From Chitinophagaceae bacterium (lineage in GTDB: Bacteria > Bacteroidota > Bacteroidia > Chitinophagales > Chitinophagaceae), in assembly GCA_025455205.1 (NCBI GenBank), contig JALOMZ010000012.1:1-13894 (forward strand): 13,894 nt of DNA, given 5' to 3'. The notes beneath the pieces are model-generated. The model searched no databases, was not told the origin of the DNA, and saw only the letters and a list, made by a program, of their open reading frames with translations. A program made the translations under genes and the position numbers. Positions 1 through 7,618 of this stretch are shown here, one piece after another (position 1 is the stretch's first letter; every line of letters starts with the position of its first letter).

Positions 1-1435
1 CCGACCTGCGCCAGTTGCTCCAGGCTTCGGCAAAATTCATCAGCGCACCGGTGGTAGCCCAATACTGCTCATTGATCATTTTCAGCTGGTCTGCCTGGGC
101 AGCAGGGAATACCACGGCGGCGAGGTAGGTATTGATGTCAGTTTGTGAAATGGTAGCAGCTGCGTTGAATGTAGCCAGCGACTTCATTCCGGCTTCGCAA
201 CCTGCCTTGTAGTAATCAGCCGCGGAGGTGCTGCCCACATTCCAGCCACGTGCTTTGGCTTCTGCCAGGAGCAGGGCTGTTTCTGCATAGGACAACATAA
301 ACACAGGTCCGCTCAGGTTGGTATACACGGCTGTGCGGGGCCTGGAGTATTTTCCGATGGGTGTGGCATCACCCCCCGAACCGGTAGATCCGGGCCAGCC
401 GGGCGCCTTGGTGATGTCTGTGGCCCCGCCGGCCAGGTCGTAACCATTGGGCATGCCCAGCTGTTTGCTGGCCGTATTGTCGCCAGTGAGGTTGGGATTC
501 TGGTTGTTGGCCAGTCCGTCTTGCGGCACTTCAGCAATGGCGCTCACCCTGGGATCATTGGAAGCCATCAGGAAATCGATCAGCTTCTTGCTCCACCTCA
601 CCTGGTAGTAATCGGCAGGGGTGATCAGTGCGCGGGCATTGGGGCTGGTATAGCCATTGGGCTGGTCTCCCCGCAGGAAGCAATCATCGGCCACAGAGGA
701 CATAACACCGCCGGCAAATGCCTTTTCTGCATAGGTCTTTGCAGTGGCAGCGTCGCGCTTGGTCAGGCGCATGGCTATGCGCAGCATCAGGGAATAGCCC
801 AGCTTTTTCCATTTGGCTATATCTCCAGCATAATACAGATCTGCAGAAGGTTTGGCCTTTGATGCATCAAACTTGGACAGTGCACCATCCAGATCGGAGA
901 GCATGGCTTTGATTGCGGTTTCCTGCTTGTCGTACTTGGGATAATTCAAGCCGGTTTCTCCCTGGAAAGCTTCACTGTACGGGAGGTCGCCATAGGTATC
1001 AGCGGCATAAGAAAGCGCCAGCACCTTCATTACAATGCCTGCACTCACGGAGTTGACCTTGGCGGGATCGCTGCCCAGGTCCTTTACAATCTGCTGGGCC
1101 AAGCTGGCTGCCCGGTAGCAGTTGCTCCAGCTGCTGGCCGTGTATGACATGGTATTGGAAGACTGCACATACTTATCCATGTTGCTGTAGTAGTTGGCAC
1201 CACCGGTAGTGGTAGAAGCCAGTATCTGCACCCAGCCCGCCTGGAACAAAATGGGCCCCTGGTATCCGGCAATGCTTTCCTTGAATGTGTTTTGTGCATT
1301 CGAGAGGAAATAGTTGGGGTCGAAATTGGCCGGCGTGGCCCGCGTAGGATCGGTGTTTATTTCGGCAAAATCCTTGGTGCAACTCGTTTGAATCAGCAAG
1401 GACAATAGCAAGGGAACGGTGAATATTCTTTTCAT
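1..1435 (-). CDS. SusD/RagB-type outer-membrane glycan-binding lipoprotein (3' end cut by window)
   Basis: This encodes a surface lipoprotein that captures oligosaccharides for the SusC-type receptor encoded just upstream. Translation from the ATG at 1435 gives 478 residues before the window edge. The N-terminus MKRIFTVPLLLSLLIQTSC is a lipoprotein signal with Cys19 as the lipid site. It is followed by TKDFAEINTDPT, the NTDP signature of the SusD-like_2 subfamily. Near the edge it reads EAWSNWRR, a conserved motif close to the end of these proteins, so probably only a few tens of residues are missing. The start lies 41 nt after the SusC stop, so the two genes are almost certainly cotranscribed. 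The lipobox is slightly odd, with Gln rather than Leu/Val/Ile at -3. No Shine-Dalgarno is seen; the leader is A/T-rich, as is normal in this phylum. The ligand cannot be read from the sequence. Confidence 0.95.
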   Translation of the reverse strand, partial: MKRIFTVPLLLSLLIQTSCTKDFAEINTDPTRATPANFDPNYFLSNAQNTFKESIAGYQGPILFQAGWVQILASTTTGGANYYSNMDKYVQSSNTMSYTASSWSNCYRAASLAQQIVKDLGSDPAKVNSVSAGIVMKVLALSYAADTYGDLPYSEAFQGETGLNYPKYDKQETAIKAMLSDLDGALSKFDASKAKPSADLYYAGDIAKWKKLGYSLMLRIAMRLTKRDAATAKTYAEKAFAGGVMSSVADDCFLRGDQPNGYTSPNARALITPADYYQVRWSKKLIDFLMASNDPRVSAIAEVPQDGLANNQNPNLTGDNTASKQLGMPNGYDLAGGATDITKAPGWPGSTGSGGDATPIGKYSRPRTAVYTNLSGPVFMLSYAETALLLAEAKARGWNVGSTSAADYYKAGCEAGMKSLATFNAAATISQTDINTYLAAVVFPAAQADQLKMINEQYWATTGALMNFAEAWSNWRRS

Positions 1436-1476
1436 AATAATTTCATTTGAATGGATCAAAACAAGCTTTCGTCCGG

Positions 1477-4400
1477 TCATTTTTTGAACTTGATGTTCAC
1501 ATTCACCCCATAGGCCCTGGTGGAAGGCAGGCTGGTGCCTTCTATGCCATAGTAGCGTACGTTGGAACCAAAAGTGGATTCGGGATCTATGTTGTCGGTT
1601 TTCTTCATCAGTACAGCCAAATTGCGGGCAACCAGCGAAATATTCAGTGCCTGAATAATTTTCAGCGACTTCAGTATTGAAGCCGGGAAATTATAGCCAA
1701 GCGTCAACTGGCGAAGCTTGATGAAATCGCCATCCATTACATGCAGCTTGGTCACGTTCTGGGCCAAAGCGGTGTAATACCCCTGGGGCGTGGCTGCCAC
1801 GGTATTGGGAGTACCATTTTCATACACACCTGTTGTAATGCCCGTTTCACGTCCTTCCAGGGTCATCTGGTGCAGACCGCGGATCATGGCATAGTAATTG
1901 GTGGCCGACAGAATATTGTTGCCGTAGTTGTAATCGATCAGGAAAGAGAAGGTCAGGTTCTTGTAGCGCAGATCGTTGTTGATGCCACCATAGAGTGTGG
2001 GAAGCACACTGCCCATGGGCACCAGGTCGCCACGCACCGGATGACCGGAGGAGTTCACAATAACCTGTCCTTTGGAATCATACTTGTAGTCGTAAGCCAT
2101 GATCTGCGGACCCGCCATGCCTTTTACATAGGCGGTGATAGCGTTGCCCAGGGTGGCCCTGTTCTGGCCCAGGTTTACGCGGTTACCGGCAGGATCCGTT
2201 TCCAGTACCTTGTTGCTAACATTGGTCATGTTGAAAGTGAGATCCCAGCTGAAATTGTTCTTCCGGATAATACCGCCGGTAATCTGCAATTCCAGACCCT
2301 TGTTTTCAGTAGAACCGTTCGGGAGGAAGCCGCTGGTAAAGCCTGTGGCAATGCTGTAGGAAGCCGCCATGATCTCATTCTTTGTCTTCTTCTGGAAATA
2401 GGCCAGGTCTATGCCGAGCCTGTTACCAAACATTTTCATTTCCAGACCAAACTCCAGTTCGGTGGTGGTAAAGGGCTTCAGCAAACCACTCGGAAGCGAA
2501 GTGGGGAAGCTGCCCACCGGAACACCCAGGTAAGAGTTGTTCAGGGAGTAATACACATCGGTTTGATAGGGCGTCGTCAACTCGTTGCTGGTTTGCGCAA
2601 AAGCTGCCCGCAACTTGCCGAAGTTGAGGTTCTTCATGTTCAGCAATTCGGAGAAAATGAAGCTTCCGAAAACAGAAGGTACAAAAATGGAGTTGTTACC
2701 TTCCGGCAGTGTCGAATAGGCATCATAACGGCCGGTAGTACCCAGGGTCAGGAAGTTCTTGTAACTGAAGTCTGCCGTGTAATAGCCGGAGTTCACCTGC
2801 GTCTTGGAGAACCCGTAGCTGGTATTCCTGTTCTGGGTATTGGAAATGGTGTACAGATAAGGCAGGATAAAGGGACCACCGGAAATGCTTACCGCCTCAT
2901 ATTCATTCTTGCGGAGATTGCCACCCACCGCCACATCTACGGTGAGGTCTTTTGTGATGGATTGACTGGCGCCCACCAGCACATCGGCATTCAGCTCATA
3001 GGACTGCGACTTGCCCTGGCTGCCCAGACCACCACGACGCTGCTGAGAATAAGCAGTACCCCAGGGTGTTACGTTGAGGTTTTCATCGTTCATGAGGTCG
3101 TAACCAAAACGACCCTGTGCGTACAACCATTTGGTAAAGTTGTATTTGAGGGTGGTAGCGGAGGTGAGGCGCTTACGGCCCACATTGTTCACAAACTGGT
3201 TCACTACAAACCAGGGATTGCTCACGTATTCATCATCACTGAACTGAATCTCGTAACCGGTTGCCGGATCATAGCCGGGGGAAAGAATTTGCTGATTGAT
3301 GTTAGTGGCCAGGAACATACCGTTGTTGGCGTTCAGCGGACCATCGCTCAGGTAAGGCACATTCTTGTTATTCTGGTCTATATAGGTACCAAAGAAACTG
3401 AGCTGCAGCTTGTTGGTGATATCCTGTTGTACGTTCAGGTTCACGGTATTGCGGGTTACCCCACTGTTACGGAGGATGGCTTCATTCTGAAGATTGGAGT
3501 AAGACATCCGGAATGAACCGTTGGAACCACCCTTCGACAACGCAACCGTGTTGGTGAGTGATGGACCATTGCGATAGAAGTTCTTGATATTGTCCTGTAC
3601 GGCAGAATACGGATAGGATTTGCCATCATACTGTATTACCGACGAGCCATCCAGTTTGGCACCCCAGCTTTGGCGGCCGGTTTGCTGCGCCAGCGCGGCG
3701 GTGGTTGGCTTGGCGCCGTTCAGGCCCTGGCCGTACACATACTGGAAATCGGTGAAGTCAATGGCCTGCTCCACCATGTAGTTCATATTGTAGTCTACAG
3801 AGAAGTCGTTGCGCTTACCTGATTTGGTAGTAATGAGGATAACGCCGTTGGAGGCACGGGCTCCATAGAGGGCGGAGGCCGACTGCCCTTTCAACACGGT
3901 CATATTCTCAATGTCATCGGGGTTGAGGTTACCAATACCGTCGCCGTTATCGCCACCGCCCCATTCGCCGGCACTGCCCCGCTGGGTGTTATCCATCGGG
4001 ATGCCATTGATAACGATCAGCGGCGTACCGGGACTGTTCATGCTGGGCAACCCACGCAACAACATTTTCACGGTGCCCTGCGGACCACTGCTGGTGCCTG
4101 CCACTTTCAAACCAGCCACCCGGCCGGAAAGGGAGTTACCGATGTTGTTTTCGCGGGCCTTGTTCATAAGGTCGCCATTCACGGAGGTAACCGCGTAGCC
4201 CACCTTCCTGGCCTGCTTGGTGATCCCAAGTGCTGTAACCACCACATCGGTGAGCTGCGACACTTCAGCTGCCAGCGAAACGGTGATGTTGTTTTCATCA
4301 GCGCCCACGGCCACCTCGCGCGTTACAAAGCCAATGGAAGAAACTTCCAGTGACAGGTTTCCTGTGGGCACAGCAAGGCTGAATATGCCTTCCGCATTGG

Positions 4401-4557
4401 CTACGGTGACGGCTGTGCCGCCTTTTACTTTTACGGTGGCGGAAACTACCCCCTGGTTATCGGGGCCTACAACCTTTCCGGTTAGTTGTCTTGTTTGTGC
4501 AAGCGCCACATTCAACAGGCACAAAAAGCCTGTCAGAGCAAGCAGAGTTCTTCTCAT
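1477..4557 (-). CDS. SusC/RagA-family TonB-dependent outer-membrane receptor
   Basis: This is a 1026-residue outer-membrane beta-barrel that imports glycan fragments with energy from TonB, working as a lidded complex with the SusD protein encoded next. Residues 1-20 are a signal peptide ending in NVALA. Residues about 22-108 form a carboxypeptidase-regulatory-like (CarboxypepD_reg) domain starting QLTGKVVGPDNQGV, which is typical of SusC. A TonB-box-like stretch TDVVVTALG follows at 103-111. The plug spans about 112-248 and contains the SusC hallmark ASALYGARASNGVILITTK at 227-245. The remainder is the barrel, ending in NVNIKFKK, a typical terminal strand. The length is normal for the family and the frame is intact. 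No ECF sigma/anti-sigma gene or hybrid two-component regulator is visible beside it. A long antisense open frame lies inside it and is judged spurious. Confidence 0.97.
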   Translation of the reverse strand: MRRTLLALTGFLCLLNVALAQTRQLTGKVVGPDNQGVVSATVKVKGGTAVTVANAEGIFSLAVPTGNLSLEVSSIGFVTREVAVGADENNITVSLAAEVSQLTDVVVTALGITKQARKVGYAVTSVNGDLMNKARENNIGNSLSGRVAGLKVAGTSSGPQGTVKMLLRGLPSMNSPGTPLIVINGIPMDNTQRGSAGEWGGGDNGDGIGNLNPDDIENMTVLKGQSASALYGARASNGVILITTKSGKRNDFSVDYNMNYMVEQAIDFTDFQYVYGQGLNGAKPTTAALAQQTGRQSWGAKLDGSSVIQYDGKSYPYSAVQDNIKNFYRNGPSLTNTVALSKGGSNGSFRMSYSNLQNEAILRNSGVTRNTVNLNVQQDITNKLQLSFFGTYIDQNNKNVPYLSDGPLNANNGMFLATNINQQILSPGYDPATGYEIQFSDDEYVSNPWFVVNQFVNNVGRKRLTSATTLKYNFTKWLYAQGRFGYDLMNDENLNVTPWGTAYSQQRRGGLGSQGKSQSYELNADVLVGASQSITKDLTVDVAVGGNLRKNEYEAVSISGGPFILPYLYTISNTQNRNTSYGFSKTQVNSGYYTADFSYKNFLTLGTTGRYDAYSTLPEGNNSIFVPSVFGSFIFSELLNMKNLNFGKLRAAFAQTSNELTTPYQTDVYYSLNNSYLGVPVGSFPTSLPSGLLKPFTTTELEFGLEMKMFGNRLGIDLAYFQKKTKNEIMAASYSIATGFTSGFLPNGSTENKGLELQITGGIIRKNNFSWDLTFNMTNVSNKVLETDPAGNRVNLGQNRATLGNAITAYVKGMAGPQIMAYDYKYDSKGQVIVNSSGHPVRGDLVPMGSVLPTLYGGINNDLRYKNLTFSFLIDYNYGNNILSATNYYAMIRGLHQMTLEGRETGITTGVYENGTPNTVAATPQGYYTALAQNVTKLHVMDGDFIKLRQLTLGYNFPASILKSLKIIQALNISLVARNLAVLMKKTDNIDPESTFGSNVRYYGIEGTSLPSTRAYGVNVNIKFKK

Positions 4558-4952
4558 AAGTGAAGCGTTTTTCTAAAAAGGGTTAATCAACCATGAAACA
4601 TGGCAGAACCAAACTATAATAATTTCCTAAAAGATTCCTAATTATTTATTAATTTATTAATTAGAATGCGGCCTTTTGTGGATCGTTTGTTATAAAAGCA
4701 CTGCTTTATTTCAAATTTCAATCGTTTCCGGTTAGCAAAAAGATTAAACAAACACCTGGCACCTCGTAGCAACTGGATCTTCCTTACCCAAACCTGAGTC
4801 CCTGTTTGGCCCCAGTAAACATAGGGGCAACATCAACCATATAGTATAAAGAATAAAGACCCAAAGTGGAGGCGCATGGCCGGCCCGGCTGCCATTTTTT
4901 GGCTGCTTGTCAAATAATTACATCCTGATGTGTTATGGGCTTAATGTATCGT
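4558..4952. other. 395-nt non-coding gap upstream of the SusC gene
   Basis: I see no gene here. It separates the GH92 stop from the SusC start and must hold the SusC promoter if that gene is not read through from GH92. Nearest the SusC gene is a perfect small hairpin, CCATG-AAA-CATGG, at 4591-4603. Next is a minus-strand TATAGTTTG (4618-4610), which resembles the Bacteroidota -7 box TAnnTTTG but has a 3-nt spacer and no TTG at the right distance. Then comes a 25-nt run of only A and T (4639-4663). Farther out are two adjoining inverted repeats: CCAAAC/GTTTGG (4788-4809) and GCCCC/GGGGC (4809-4828). A hairpin-like GC block at 4876-4895 is followed by T6 on the plus strand only. No clear minus-strand terminator for GH92 was found. 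Confidence 0.6.
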
Positions 4953-7235
4953 TCAGCGGGGCTGCAGATTGCTCATGCTATAGGGTTGTTTTAGCTCGGA
5001 GCCCTTCACCTCAGCAGGGGGATTTGCCCCCATCGTGAATTCCCATTTGCCGCCTTCCTGCAAATCGGCATGCCTTACAAACCTGTTGGGGTACCCTTTA
5101 CCGTTATGCATAAGCTGCTGTACGAAAACATTGTCCGGTCCATTTCCCCTGGCGTCAATTTGCGTCTTTTTTCCGCCGGGCATGGTCAATATTACCCGAT
5201 CGAACAGGGGACTGCCCAGCACATATTCATCTGTACCAGGGCAAACCGGATAGAAGCCCATGGCTGAAAAAACATACCAGGCGCTGGTTTGGCCATTGTC
5301 CTCATCACCGCAGTAACCATCAGGCCCCGGGTGATAGAGGCGGTCCATTACCTGGCGCACCCGCTGTTGTGTTTTCCAGGGCTGGCTGGTGTAATTGTAT
5401 AAATAGGGCATGTGCTGAATGGGTTGGTTGCCGTGGGCATATTGTCCCATATTCATGATTTGCATTTCACGGATCTCATGGATCACGAAGCCGTAATAGG
5501 ACTCATCATAATCAGGCGGCAGGTTGAATACAGAGTCCAGCATACTAATGAAGCCTTTGTCGCCACCCATTTTTTGTTTGAGGCCTTCCACGTCGTGAAA
5601 CACACTCCAGGAATAATGCCAGCTGTTGCCTTCGGTGAAGGCATCCCCCCATTTGAAGGGGTTGAAGGGATAAGCAAAACGCCCATCGGCTTTGCGGCCG
5701 CGCATGAGGCGGGTGGTATCATCAAACAGCAAGCGATAATTCTGGCTGCGCTGTTTGAACACATCGGTTTCGGCTTTGGGGCGCCCAAGCGATTCGCCCA
5801 GTTTCCACAGGCAGAAATCGGCATAGGCGTATTCCAGTGAGCGGGCAGCTGATTCATTGATACCCACATCACTGGGCACATAGCCCAGCCGGTTATAATG
5901 CTGCACACCACGCCTTCCTACGCTGGATACCGGTCCTTCGTTATTGGCGTTTTTCACCAGGGCTTCCCATAGCAGATTGATATCATAACCCCGAATGCCT
6001 TTGAGCCAGGCATCGGCAATAAGGGAAGCGGAATTGCTTCCGATCATACAATCACGGTGGCCTGGACTGGCCCATTCAGGCAGCCAGCCACTCTCTTTGT
6101 AGGTGTTAACCAGGCCCTGCATGATTTGCGCATTCAGATCGGGATACATCAGCGTGAAGAAGGGGAACACCGCGCGGAACGTATCCCAGAAACCATTATC
6201 GGTGAACATATACCCTGGCAGCACCTGTCCGTTATACGGGCTGTAATGCACCACCTGGTTCTTTTCATCCAGCTCATAAAATTTCCGGGGGAAAAGGAGC
6301 ACCCGGTACAGGCAGCTGTAGAAAGTGCGGCGCTGTGCCTCTGTACCGCCCTGCACTTCTATGCGCTTTAATTCGTTCTGCCAGGCCTCCCAGCCTTTCC
6401 GGCGGGTGGTGGCAAAATCATCCTGGCCAATTTCCCGGCGCAGGTTGAGCCAAGCCTGCTGCTCGCTGATGAAGCTGGAAGCTACCCGGATGTTCAGCTT
6501 CTCCCCTTTGCGGGTCTTGAATCCAAGCACTGCCATGCTGTGGTTGCCGCTGGCGGCCTTGTCTTTGGACAGCACATCATTATTGACGGTATACATCAGC
6601 TGGGCGGGCCGGCTGAGTTGCATCACAAAGTAATTGCGGAAGTTTTCCGGTACGCCCCCACTGTTGCGGCTGCTGTAGCCGGTAACGGTAAGGCCGTCTG
6701 CGCTGATGGTAACGGCAGATCCTTTGTCATAGGCATCTATCACCACCCAGGCACTGTCGGCCTGTGGCCAGGTAAACTGCAGTTGCGCAGCTCGATCAGT
6801 GGGCGTCAATTCCGCCACCACATTGTGATCGGCCAGGTATACCTGGTAATAATGCGGAGACGCTGTTTCTGCCTTGTGGCTGAACCAGCTGGCCCTCTCC
6901 TTTTCGCGCCAGCGAAGCTTACCCGTGAGAGGCATGATGCTGAATGCACCATAATCGTTGATCCATGGCGAAGGCTGGTGGGTCTGCTTCAACCCTACTA
7001 TTTTCTCTGCCCCATACTGATACTGCCAGCCATCACCCATGGCACCGGTTTGGGGTGTCCAGGCATGCATGCCCCAGGGCATAGCTATGGCGGGATAGGT
7101 ATTGCCATTGCTGAGGGAGTGTTTACTATCGGAGCCCATTAGCGGATTCACGAGGGCTACCAGGTCGGTTGTTTGGGCAGGGAGGCTGTAAACCATCAAT
7201 ACAGATGGAATGATAGCAAGCAGTCGAAATTTCAT
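4953..7235 (-). CDS. GH92 family exo-alpha-mannosidase, secreted
   Basis: GH92 enzymes are calcium-dependent inverting exo-alpha-mannosidases that trim mannose from N-glycans and mannans. From the ATG at 7235 the product has 760 residues, with a type I signal peptide (MKFRLLAIIPSVLMVYSLPAQ). Family motifs appear in order: GNTYPAIAMPWGMHAWTP near the N-terminus, GLKQTHQPSPW, GFWDTFR (348-354), GHRDCMIG, TEGNSWHYSW with the likely general acid Glu535, and GDEDNGQTSAWY with Asp644 and Asp646, the likely general-base pair. It ends normally with VCPGTDEYVLGSPLF and a short beta domain. These positions nearly match those I recall for Bacteroides BT3990. A His-Glu pair at 586-587 may indicate alpha-1,2 preference, which is tentative. 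The frame can be extended 10 codons to a TTG at 7265, or to an ATG at 7253, but both put extra residues before the signal peptide. No lipobox is present. Confidence 0.95.
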   Translation of the reverse strand: MKFRLLAIIPSVLMVYSLPAQTTDLVALVNPLMGSDSKHSLSNGNTYPAIAMPWGMHAWTPQTGAMGDGWQYQYGAEKIVGLKQTHQPSPWINDYGAFSIMPLTGKLRWREKERASWFSHKAETASPHYYQVYLADHNVVAELTPTDRAAQLQFTWPQADSAWVVIDAYDKGSAVTISADGLTVTGYSSRNSGGVPENFRNYFVMQLSRPAQLMYTVNNDVLSKDKAASGNHSMAVLGFKTRKGEKLNIRVASSFISEQQAWLNLRREIGQDDFATTRRKGWEAWQNELKRIEVQGGTEAQRRTFYSCLYRVLLFPRKFYELDEKNQVVHYSPYNGQVLPGYMFTDNGFWDTFRAVFPFFTLMYPDLNAQIMQGLVNTYKESGWLPEWASPGHRDCMIGSNSASLIADAWLKGIRGYDINLLWEALVKNANNEGPVSSVGRRGVQHYNRLGYVPSDVGINESAARSLEYAYADFCLWKLGESLGRPKAETDVFKQRSQNYRLLFDDTTRLMRGRKADGRFAYPFNPFKWGDAFTEGNSWHYSWSVFHDVEGLKQKMGGDKGFISMLDSVFNLPPDYDESYYGFVIHEIREMQIMNMGQYAHGNQPIQHMPYLYNYTSQPWKTQQRVRQVMDRLYHPGPDGYCGDEDNGQTSAWYVFSAMGFYPVCPGTDEYVLGSPLFDRVILTMPGGKKTQIDARGNGPDNVFVQQLMHNGKGYPNRFVRHADLQEGGKWEFTMGANPPAEVKGSELKQPYSMSNLQPR

Positions 7236-7308
7236 GTAACAAATATGCTGCATTATTGAACGCAAACATTTACCGTGGCAGCCTTGAGGCGGTAGCCCGG
7301 TTCCTCCA

Positions 7309-7340
7309 TTTTGTCAAAAATCCAACCTTCAGTAAATTTG
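7309..7340 (+). promoter_or_regulatory. Bacteroidota-type promoter for tRNA-Arg
   Basis: The -33 element TTG (within TTTTG, 7309-7313) and the -7 element TAAATTTG (7333-7340) match the Bacteroidota primary sigma consensus TTG / TAnnTTTG, with a 19-nt spacer. Transcription would begin a few bases after 7340, leaving a leader of roughly ten bases before the tRNA at 7359. This is the only consensus-quality promoter I found in the window. It also supports the phylum assignment. Confidence 0.8.
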
Positions 7341-7358
7341 TGATGCAGTTTATGCAGC

Positions 7359-7432
7359 GGCTCCGTAGCTCAACTGAATAGAGCATCTGACTACGGATCA
7401 GAAGGTTTCAGGTTTGAATCCTGACGGAGTCA
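7359..7432 (+). tRNA. tRNA-Arg (anticodon ACG)
   Basis: A full 74-nt cloverleaf can be folded. The acceptor is GGCUCCG (7359-7365) with CGGAGUC (7425-7431), containing one G-U pair, and the discriminator is A7432. The D-stem is GCUC/GAGC with loop AACUGAAUA. The anticodon stem is UCUGA/UCAGA with loop CUACGGA, so the anticodon ACG is at 7393-7395. The variable loop is AGGUU. The T-stem is UCAGG/CCUGA with loop UUUGAAU. CCA is not encoded. With A34 modified to inosine it would read CGU, CGC and CGA. Two normally invariant tertiary positions are changed together: G19 is A (7377) and C56 is U (7415), which keeps a Watson-Crick pair. A15 also fits U48. It is the only plus-strand gene here, has a consensus promoter upstream, and is followed by a terminator 5 nt after its 3' end. 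Confidence 0.95.
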
Positions 7433-7437
7433 CATGA

Positions 7438-7470
7438 AAAAGAGGCTGTCTCAGAAGGGCAGCCTCTTTT
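7438..7470 (+). terminator. Intrinsic terminator of tRNA-Arg (hairpin 1)
   Basis: An 11-bp perfect stem, AAAAGAGGCTG (7438-7448) with CAGCCTCTTTT (7460-7470), encloses an 11-nt loop and starts 5 nt after the tRNA 3' end. On the plus strand the T-run is part of the stem. Read on the minus strand the hairpin is followed by T-rich sequence, so it could act in both directions. Confidence 0.8.
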
Positions 7471-7480
7471 CGGTTTCAGG

Positions 7481-7521
7481 CAGCGGCGATTAATGCCGCG
7501 GTGCCGGCCACAGCGCCGGCA
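7481..7521. repeat. 41-nt GC-rich double hairpin splitting a tRNA T-arm repeat
   Basis: The segment lies exactly between TCAGG (5' T-stem, 7476-7480) and the T-loop/3' T-stem copy starting at 7522. It contains two adjacent inverted repeats: GCGGC/GCCGC (7483-7487 and 7495-7499, loop GATTAAT) and TGCCGGC/GCCGGCA (7502-7508 and 7515-7521, loop CACAGC). The flanking TCAGG and CCTGA could still pair and close both hairpins. It resembles a REP/MITE-like palindromic insert, but no second full copy occurs in the window, so the class is inference. Confidence 0.6.
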
Positions 7522-7546
7522 TTTGAATCCTGACGGAGTCACATAA

Positions 7547-7577
7547 AAAAGGGTCATCCTAATTGGATGACTCTTTT
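7547..7577 (+). terminator. Terminator-type hairpin 2 in the tRNA-end repeat
   Basis: The stem is 13 bp including one G-U pair: AAAAGGGTCATCC (7547-7559) with GGATGACTCTTTT (7565-7577), and the loop is TAATT. Its core sequence differs from hairpin 1, but the flanks are those of the repeat unit. It could be a back-up terminator for tRNA read-through or end a small RNA formed from repeat 2. Confidence 0.7.
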
Positions 7578-7618
7578 CGGTTTCAGGCAGCGGCGATCAT
7601 CATTCCATGCAACATAAA

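Noticed and set aside
1741..3516. 591-codon plus-strand open frame opposite the SusC gene
   Set aside because: It lies fully antisense to a complete SusC gene with clear domains. Its translation is rich in His, Gln, Val and Ile without known motifs, as expected from codon bias on the opposite strand.
4610..4618. Promoter of the SusC gene
   Set aside because: TATAGTTTG has a 3-nt instead of a 2-nt spacer and there is no TTG 19-21 nt upstream, so it is noted only in the gap description.
4876..4900. Terminator for GH92
   Set aside because: The T6 run follows the hairpin on the plus strand, opposite to GH92 transcription, and the stem has only 5 uninterrupted pairs.
7236..7265. Ten-codon N-terminal extension of GH92 from a TTG, or a six-codon extension from the ATG at 7253
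   Set aside because: Both place extra residues before a complete signal peptide that starts naturally at the ATG at 7235.
7472..7544. Second tRNA or tRNA pseudogene after tRNA-Arg
   Set aside because: Only T-arm and acceptor 3' sequences are present; there is no D-arm, anticodon arm or 5' acceptor.
7404..7597. CRISPR array
   Set aside because: The repeats are tRNA-derived, unequally spaced, contain hairpins rather than unique spacers, and no cas gene is present.
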